A stretch of 56,273 nt of DNA, from NCBI RefSeq assembly GCF_001461035.1, contig NZ_LNAM01000101.1:1-56273 (forward strand). Direction: 5' to 3'. Below the pieces are notes generated by a model that was not told the DNA's origin, ran no database searches, and saw only the letters and a list, made by a program, of their open reading frames with translations. The translations under genes and the position numbers were made by a program. The DNA is from Acetivibrio ethanolgignens. GTDB taxonomy: Bacteria > Bacillota > Clostridia > Lachnospirales > Lachnospiraceae. Shown piece by piece: positions 51,373 to 56,273 of this stretch; position 1 is the first letter of the stretch, and each line of letters opens with the position of its first letter.

Positions 51373-51630
51373 ATGATACAGATCAGACCCGTTTCAGATT
51401 TAAGAAATAAGTTTCCGGATATAGAGAGGGCTGTGGGAGAAGGAGACCCGGTGTATTTAACTAAGAATGGCTATGGTGCCATGGTTGTTTTAAGTCTGGA
51501 AGCATACTCAAGATTAACAGATGGTGTGGAAAACGCACTTGATGAGGCCGACAGAGCAGCCATGGAAGATAACAGAAGGTATACACATGAGGAGGTGTTC
51601 TCAAATCTTCGGAGGAGGGTAAATGGGTGA
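51373..51630 (+). CDS. Phd/YefM-family antitoxin
   Basis: 85 aa. N-terminal Phd/YefM DNA-binding fold (IRPVSDLRNKFPDIERAV, YLTKNGYGAMVVLSLEAYSR) and a C-terminal acidic or helical tail that would wrap the toxin. It normally represses its own promoter with the toxin as corepressor. ATG follows AAGGAGG. It overlaps the toxin gene by 8 bp. Confidence 0.9.
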   Translation: MIQIRPVSDLRNKFPDIERAVGEGDPVYLTKNGYGAMVVLSLEAYSRLTDGVENALDEADRAAMEDNRRYTHEEVFSNLRRRVNG

Positions 51631-51952
51631 TGCAAAGTATAAGCTGCGATATTTACCTCTGTTCTATGAGGATTTGGAGCAGAAGATAGTCTATATTAAG
51701 GAAAAACTGCATAATGAGAAGGCAGCAAATGCTTTGATTGATGCAGTAGAAAAAGCCATATTGGAGAGACAGCCTGTGGCAGAAGCATTTGAGCCTTATC
51801 ATTCAATGAAAGAAAGACGGTATTCATATTATCGTATTTATGTGAAAAACTTTGTTGTCTGGTATGTAGTTATTGATGACGAGGGCAAAGATAAGATTAT
51901 GGAAGTGCGAAGGTTCTTGTATAATAAGCAGGACAGAGATAATTTGTTATAA
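51623..51952 (+). CDS. ParE/RelE-family toxin
   Basis: 109 aa. RelE/ParE fold pattern: YLPLFYEDLEQKIVYIKEKL, MKERRYSYYRIYVKNFVVWY and KIMEVRRFLYNKQD. It could be a ribosome-dependent RNase (RelE) or gyrase poison (ParE); the length and alpha-hairpin spacing favour ParE-like. GTG or ATG start overlapping the antitoxin implies coupled translation. Confidence 0.88.
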   Translation: MGDAKYKLRYLPLFYEDLEQKIVYIKEKLHNEKAANALIDAVEKAILERQPVAEAFEPYHSMKERRYSYYRIYVKNFVVWYVVIDDEGKDKIMEVRRFLYNKQDRDNLL

Positions 51953-52125
51953 AACAGAATAGGAAAGAACAGCGTTAGAGCAGTTATGTTAACCAAAAAG
52001 GTGTATGCAAAAGAAAAATCAAATCCATACACCTTTTTCGTTTTGAGATATTTTATCTATTTACTGATAGATTGAAAGGATTGAGTCGCTAATTTATACG
52101 AAGGATAAAGCGGAGTAAAAGTGGC

Positions 52126-52827
52126 TTACTCCGGCACCAGCACACAGGCGCAGAACCCCGGCTGTGGCTGGTAGCAGTAGATGGTCAGGTTTTTGCTGAT
52201 TTCCGGGCTGTAATCGTAAAGTGTGCGTTTCGAGCCGTTTAGGGCTACATCTGCGTAAGAAACCAGCCATTTTCTGTCCCCATTTTTGAACACCTCATAA
52301 AAAGAACGGTTTAACATTTCTTCCACAGGGATGCCCTCCACGACTTCCATGTGCTTGTTGCAGTAACGGAAAACAAAGTCCACGCCGTGACCGCCCTCAT
52401 CAAATACAAGCTCAATTATGCAGTACGCAACGGGCATATCGTCTAAGATACTGCATTTTTCGTAAAAGGTTAATGGGGGAAGAGAATTCTCCCGGGGCAG
52501 GGGGGCATCAAAATTCATCTCCCGCCTAAGCCGTCTGTGTGTACTTAAGTATCTTGTCCTGCCCTGAAAGGTTTTCCCGTCAGCCATGGTATAAACACCA
52601 TCATGGCTGATATTGAGAATCTTGTCACGGTGCACGATTGCGTTTCTGGAAATAGATATAAATTCCCCCTCCGGCAGAAATGCCAGTAATTCATGCATCG
52701 GGATAGCGGAAGATGCTTCCTCCCCGGATTCAGAGCAAATCACACTTTTTCTGTCACGGCGGTATATATAAAGAATATCCTCTATTTCTAAATGGTGTCT
52801 TTTAAAAAATCTTTCCAAATCAGGCAT
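52126..52827 (-). CDS. LytTR DNA-binding protein with C-terminal PAS domain
   Basis: 233 aa. Residues 1-105 form a LytTR domain (IEDILYIYRRDRKSVICSES, EGEFISISRNAIVHRDKILN, TRYLSTHRRLRREM). Residues 115-233 look like a PAS fold (LDDMPVAYCIIELVFDEGGH, FVFRYCNKHMEVVEGIPVEE, MLNRSFYEVF). Having the DNA-binding domain first and the PAS last, without receiver or kinase, suggests a one-component sensor-regulator. Ligand and targets are unknown. ATG or nearby start assumed; no strong ribosome site. Confidence 0.75.
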   Translation of the reverse strand: MPDLERFFKRHHLEIEDILYIYRRDRKSVICSESGEEASSAIPMHELLAFLPEGEFISISRNAIVHRDKILNISHDGVYTMADGKTFQGRTRYLSTHRRLRREMNFDAPLPRENSLPPLTFYEKCSILDDMPVAYCIIELVFDEGGHGVDFVFRYCNKHMEVVEGIPVEEMLNRSFYEVFKNGDRKWLVSYADVALNGSKRTLYDYSPEISKNLTIYCYQPQPGFCACVLVPE

Positions 52828-53024
52828 TGGTATTTACCACAAAATGGGATAAACTGCAATAGCTGTTTGCTAAAATGCAAATATATAATTGTAGTTATGC
52901 GAATTGGTGCGTCCATGCCTTATATAATAAATGAATTGAATGTTAATAAACAGAATAAAACCGAAAAAATCTTGTAAGTTAGATAAAAAACCTCTCAAAT
53001 CAAAAATTTTATCCCTTTGGCCAG

Positions 53025-53241
53025 TTTACTTTTCTGCCCTTACCGTGTATAATAAAGCAGTATATTTAAAAGTATGTATATAGAGCAGTTTCTAAAAGGA
53101 AAAGGATGTTTAATTTGACTTGGTTCGTAAACAGTAGGACAATTTTAACAGACAGGTAGGTAGTTCTGTCTTATTTGCATACAGTTTTTTAAGCAACAGG
53201 TTTCGTGCGTAAAAGCGCGCGAGGTGCTGTTGCTTTTTGTT
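53025..53241 (+). ncRNA. Candidate ~180-nt transcript with own promoter and terminator
   Basis: TTTACT-17-TATAAT (53025-53053) and a terminator stem AAGCAACAG/CTGTTGCTT (53191-53235) with T run enclose ~140 bases. Inside is a 17-codon ORF at 53106-53159 with AAAAGGA close before its ATG. No longer gene is possible on this strand. The 52828-53024 stretch shows nothing beyond AT-rich sequence. Confidence 0.3.
53191..53241 (+). terminator. Intrinsic terminator
   Basis: AAGCAACAG (53191-53199) pairs with CTGTTGCTT (53227-53235), with further pairing of the GCGC-rich centre, followed by TTTGTTTTTT. Confidence 0.8.
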
Positions 53242-53295
53242 TTTTTATTATTTCACTGGTAACGGATTATTGCAGGAATGTATTTACTGCAAGCA

Positions 53296-54051
53296 TTACA
53301 TTTTTTTACAAACATATTCCTGCGATAACCCAGAATTCTCCTCCTCCAGCATCTTCTCCACAATTTTCTGCACATAGGCACCGATAAACTTCTGTTCTTC
53401 TTTTTCTAAATCCTTCATATAAATAGGCTTTCCATAGGTAATGGAGACCTTTGCACTTCGCATCCATGGAAACTGGTTTTCCCAAAGATCATCGGTATGA
53501 GTCATGGCAACAGGGATAATGGCACAACCGGATTTCTGGGCCAGCTTAAAGCTTCCCTCATGGAATGGAAGCAGATTAGCTCCCTGGCTCCTGGTGCCCT
53601 CCGGCATAATAAAGACAGAGTAGCCGGCTTTTATCTGTTCAATCCCCTGCAAAATAGTCTTAAGTCCCTCACGGACATTGTCGCGGTCTAAGAACAGGCA
53701 GCTTAAAAACTTCATCCAACGGTTTACACAAGGGAAATGAAGCATCTCCTTTTTGGAAACAAAGCTGGTTGGTGTCGGGACTGTGGTATAACCGAGCAGA
53801 ATATCAAAGTAGCCGCGATGATTGCCCACATATAATACAGCCTCATGGGTTGGGACATTTTCCAAACCCTTTACTGTAACCTTTGCTCCGGCAAGGAAGA
53901 GAATGATTTTGAGGAAATGAGAGACGATACTCTGACTTACTTTGTGCATTTTCATTGGATCTTTTTTTCCTATAAGATAAACGAAAAGATATAGCGGCAG
54001 GCTGACAATCATAACAAAAATAAAATAAATGACAACGAATATAGTACGCAT
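53296..54051 (-). CDS. plsC: 1-acyl-sn-glycerol-3-phosphate acyltransferase
   Basis: 251 aa. Catalytic NHRGYFD (the HX4D box) and PEGTRSQG, the second acyltransferase block, are both present. An N-terminal membrane segment (about 3-24, FVVIYFIFVMIVSLPLYLFV) anchors it. It acylates lysophosphatidate to phosphatidate in phospholipid synthesis. GGAGGA lies five bases before ATG 54051; ATG 54063 is an alternative. Confidence 0.93.
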   Translation of the reverse strand: MRTIFVVIYFIFVMIVSLPLYLFVYLIGKKDPMKMHKVSQSIVSHFLKIILFLAGAKVTVKGLENVPTHEAVLYVGNHRGYFDILLGYTTVPTPTSFVSKKEMLHFPCVNRWMKFLSCLFLDRDNVREGLKTILQGIEQIKAGYSVFIMPEGTRSQGANLLPFHEGSFKLAQKSGCAIIPVAMTHTDDLWENQFPWMRSAKVSITYGKPIYMKDLEKEEQKFIGAYVQKIVEKMLEEENSGLSQEYVCKKM

Positions 54052-54145
54052 AATGTCCTCCATATTAAGTAATACAGAAAGTATACCACTTTAGAGCTGG
54101 GGTAAGCAAGGCTTTTTACAGGAAAGGATTGTCAAAAATTTTTCA

Positions 54146-54175
54146 CTTGACATCTGTCTTGTCAAGGGGCATTAT
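54146..54175 (+). promoter_or_regulatory. pncB promoter with palindromic operator candidate
   Basis: CTTGACA-N7-TGTCAAG (54146-54166) is a perfect 7-bp inverted repeat overlapping a -35 TTGACA (54147-54152); CATTAT (54170-54175) is 17 bases further, TATGAT at 54173-54178 an alternative -10. Firmicute NAD genes are often controlled by NiaR, which binds repeats of this general kind; assignment is tentative. Confidence 0.45.
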
Positions 54176-54222
54176 GATATAAAACAAAGCGAAACAGGCT
54201 TTTATAAAGAGAGGACAAGGAT

Positions 54223-55662
54223 ATGACTGGAAATTTAACACTTTTAACAGATTTTTATGAGCTTACGATGATGCAGGGCTATTTTAAAAACCAGACCAAT
54301 GAAACGGTAGTTTTTGATGCCTTTTACCGAAACAATCCATCTGGCAACGGCTATGCCATTTGTGCAGGACTGTCTCAGGTGATTGCTTATATTAAGGGGC
54401 TGCATTTTGATTATGATGATATAGCTTATTTGAGAGGTCTTGGCATATTTGATGAGGATTTTTTGAGTTATCTGGCCGGATTCCACTTCAGTGGAGATAT
54501 CTATGCGATACCAGAGGGGACTGTGGTTTTCCCGATGGAACCGTTGGTTAAGGTGGTAGCACCGATTATGGAAGCCCAGCTGGTAGAGACTGCAATTTTA
54601 AATATCATTAACCACCAGAGTCTGATTGCAACGAAGGCTTCTCGGGTCTGCTATGCAGCAAAGGGTGAGCCGGTTATGGAGTTTGGGCTTCGCCGTGCCC
54701 AGGGACCGGATGCGGGTACATTGGGAGCAAGAGCGGCAGTGATTGGCGGATGTATCGGTACCAGCAATGTACTGTGTGCAAAGGAATTTGGTATCCCAGC
54801 ACTGGGAACCCATGCACACAGCTGGATTATGAGCTTTGAGGATGAATTGACAGCATTCCGTAAATATGCAGAGCTGTATCCAAATAATACTACTCTACTG
54901 GTGGATACCTATGACACTCTTCGGTCTGGTGTACCGAATGCAATTAAAGTATTTACAGAGCTTCGTGAGGCAGGGAAAATGCCAAAAATGTATGGTATCC
55001 GTCTGGATAGCGGTGACCTGGCATACCTTTCTAAAAAGGCAAGAAAAATGCTGGATGACGCTGGTTTTGCAGAGGCGTCAATTTGTGCTTCTAGCGATTT
55101 AGATGAGTATTTGATAGATTCCTTAAAGACACAGGGAGCTACGATTAATTCCTGGGGTGTTGGAACCAATCTGATTACCTCTAAGGATTGTCCGTCCTTT
55201 GGCGGTGTGTATAAGCTGGCTGCTATTGAAAGAAATGGTGAGTTTGTTCCAAAGATTAAGCTTTCCGAGAATACCTGGAAGATAACTAATCCTGGAAATA
55301 AAACGGTATTCCGTATCTATGATAAAGAGACAAGGAAAATCAAGGCAGATTTAATTTCTCTGGTTGGGGAAGAAATTTCTGAATCAGAAGAGCTGCTTTT
55401 GTTTGACCCAATTGCTACCTGGAAAAAGACGTTGCTTCCTGCAGGAGGCTTTGAGGTGAGAGAAATTCTTAAGCCGGTATTTAAAAGTGGACAGTGTGTG
55501 TATGAGGAACCGGATGTAATGGAAATCCGTAGCTATTGTCAGGAAGAATTGAATACTCTTTGGGATGAGACGCGTCGTCTGGTAAATCCGCAGGAGGTTT
55601 ATGTGGATCTTTCCCAAAAGCTATGGGATATGAAACATACCCTTTTAAGTAATTATAAATAG
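54223..55662 (+). CDS. pncB: Nicotinate phosphoribosyltransferase
   Basis: 479 aa of the long Gram-positive type. TLLTDFYELTMMQGYFKN is at the N-terminus, with EFGLRRAQGPDAG, the catalytic-histidine region LGTHAHSWIMSF and RLDSGDLAYLS characteristic of this family. It feeds salvaged nicotinate into NAD through the Preiss-Handler route, consuming PRPP and ATP. ATG follows AGAGAGGAC. Confidence 0.95.
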   Translation: MTGNLTLLTDFYELTMMQGYFKNQTNETVVFDAFYRNNPSGNGYAICAGLSQVIAYIKGLHFDYDDIAYLRGLGIFDEDFLSYLAGFHFSGDIYAIPEGTVVFPMEPLVKVVAPIMEAQLVETAILNIINHQSLIATKASRVCYAAKGEPVMEFGLRRAQGPDAGTLGARAAVIGGCIGTSNVLCAKEFGIPALGTHAHSWIMSFEDELTAFRKYAELYPNNTTLLVDTYDTLRSGVPNAIKVFTELREAGKMPKMYGIRLDSGDLAYLSKKARKMLDDAGFAEASICASSDLDEYLIDSLKTQGATINSWGVGTNLITSKDCPSFGGVYKLAAIERNGEFVPKIKLSENTWKITNPGNKTVFRIYDKETRKIKADLISLVGEEISESEELLLFDPIATWKKTLLPAGGFEVREILKPVFKSGQCVYEEPDVMEIRSYCQEELNTLWDETRRLVNPQEVYVDLSQKLWDMKHTLLSNYK

Positions 55663-55740
55663 GTTGCTAGACCTGTTAATACAAAAATTTTACAGGTATT
55701 TAAAAAAATGTGAAATTTCTCTGGATTTTTTTCCTATATA

Positions 55741-55749
55741 TGGTATACT
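55741..55749 (+). promoter_or_regulatory. Extended -10 before the carboxypeptidase gene
   Basis: TGGTATACT, with TATACT at 55744-55749, 45 bases before the start codon. Confidence 0.5.
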
Positions 55750-55793
55750 TAAAGCAGTGTATTACAATATGTGGAAAATGTGGAGAACATAAG

Positions 55794-56273
55794 ATGAAGA
55801 GGGCTATTGTAATTATGGCTTCCCTGTGTATGCTGAGCATTGTTGCCTATGGAACCTACGCCACCCAGTCTCATGCAAGTAATAATCCTGAGAATGAGGA
55901 ATATTATTATAATGAGGATGATTGGGAGAGAATAGAAGGCATGATAGATAGCAGTGTGTCATCAGAACAAAAGGCAGGGGGTGCTTTTGTTGATACAACG
56001 AAGGACAGTACAACCGTACTGATAAATAAAGAATTTGCCTTGCCGGCGGATTATGTACCTGAGAATCTTGTAGTACCTTCAGTACCCTTTAGCTTTTCCG
56101 GTTACAAGGAAAAGAAGCTTTTGAGAGAGGATGCGGCGAAGGCTTTAGAGGAGCTTTTTAAAGCGTCCGAGGAGGCTCAGCTGTCGCTGTTTGCAGTATC
56201 AGGCTACCGTTCCTATGACAGACAGAAGGCTATTTATGACAGTAATGTAGCCAGAAGTGGAAGTGAGCGGACA
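55794..56273 (+). CDS. D-alanyl-D-alanine carboxypeptidase (VanY type), partial
   Basis: The first 160 codons are present; the gene runs off the window. A signal-like N-terminus (about 4-20, AIVIMASLCMLSIVAYG), an acidic linker and then the beginning of an M15B peptidase domain with SGYRSYDRQKAIYDS, the typical entry to the catalytic region; the zinc ligands lie beyond the edge. It would trim terminal D-Ala from peptidoglycan stems. ATG follows GGAG. Confidence 0.82.
   Translation, partial: MKRAIVIMASLCMLSIVAYGTYATQSHASNNPENEEYYYNEDDWERIEGMIDSSVSSEQKAGGAFVDTTKDSTTVLINKEFALPADYVPENLVVPSVPFSFSGYKEKKLLREDAAKALEELFKASEEAQLSLFAVSGYRSYDRQKAIYDSNVARSGSERT

Noticed and set aside
1-56273. tRNA or rRNA genes
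   Set aside because: No cloverleaf with TTCGAATC-type T arm and CCA-adjacent acceptor or conserved rRNA block was recognised on either strand; a tRNAscan run would settle it.

Overview
The window looks like the chromosome of a low-to-moderate GC, strictly anaerobic, spore-forming Clostridia member, most likely a gut Lachnospiraceae. The basis is AGGAGG-type ribosome sites, SAM-I and T-box leaders, [FeFe] hydrogenase, hybrid cluster protein and rubrerythrin, and sporulation genes (SpoIIR, a SipL-like protein, YtvI, a CotS-like kinase, a Csp-like subtilase). The species cannot be fixed from the sequence alone. I saw no rRNA, tRNA or CRISPR array.

Layout. 1-1330: metY (sulfhydrylase), minus strand. 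About 1393-5407: a small degraded integrative and mobilizable element (LytTR regulator plus DUF3021 membrane protein, MOB_V-type relaxase, candidate oriT hairpin, broken tyrosine recombinase). It sits 4 bp past the stop codon of an OmpR-type response regulator (regulator and kinase, 5412-7609). 7700-11690: SAM-I riboswitch, metK and metNIQ, one methionine/SAM unit ending in a strong terminator. 11690-15390: a secreted Fn3 protein, an AgrA/AgrC-like LytTR two-component pair and a membrane protein whose promoter carries a LytTR-style direct repeat. 15460-16130: a Fic adenylyltransferase with a perfect 17-bp inverted-repeat operator. 16260-20230: trkH, trkA, a 55-aa membrane peptide, and a KdpD-like kinase with a KdpE-like regulator, a potassium-uptake operon with its own sensor. 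20235-21906: hcp with two palindromes in its leader.

22000-25700 is a scarred accessory island: a 58-aa acidic protein, a wrecked large serine recombinase, an orphan sensor domain, an intact D-hydantoinase and an internally shortened BMP-type lipoprotein. 26000-31000: Rpn-type nuclease with an in-frame GIQQ repeat, YjbR, RluA, YtvI, and a DUF4097/LiaF-like envelope-stress pair. 31000-35460: T-box, proS, cca, a 45-aa ORF, and a CotS-like kinase whose ribosome site lies inside a terminator hairpin. 35460-39340: PEGA-domain protein behind a three-way-junction leader, phosphoglucomutase, PrcB-like lipoprotein.

39400-44000: a single gene fusing [FeFe] hydrogenase to a two-rubredoxin rubrerythrin, then a 470-bp stretch holding two gene fragments (subtilase and GntR), then an intact subtilase. 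44200-50210: veg, SipL-like gene, ispE, spoIIR, ddl, murI and a DUF1934 gene (cell wall and sporulation), followed by a compact structured RNA candidate and a palindrome also present near proS. 50390-56273: a membrane-anchored hypothetical, a YoeB relic beside an intact Phd/ParE-like toxin-antitoxin pair, a LytTR-PAS regulator, plsC, pncB, and a D,D-carboxypeptidase cut by the window edge.

The most unusual items are the hydrogenase-rubrerythrin fusion with a preserved internal ribosome site, the leader or terminator architectures at 34293-34468, 35496-35620 and 50214-50306, the Fic operator, and the LytTR circuit at 12427-15386. All functions are read from sequence motifs and remembered family features; no database search was run.
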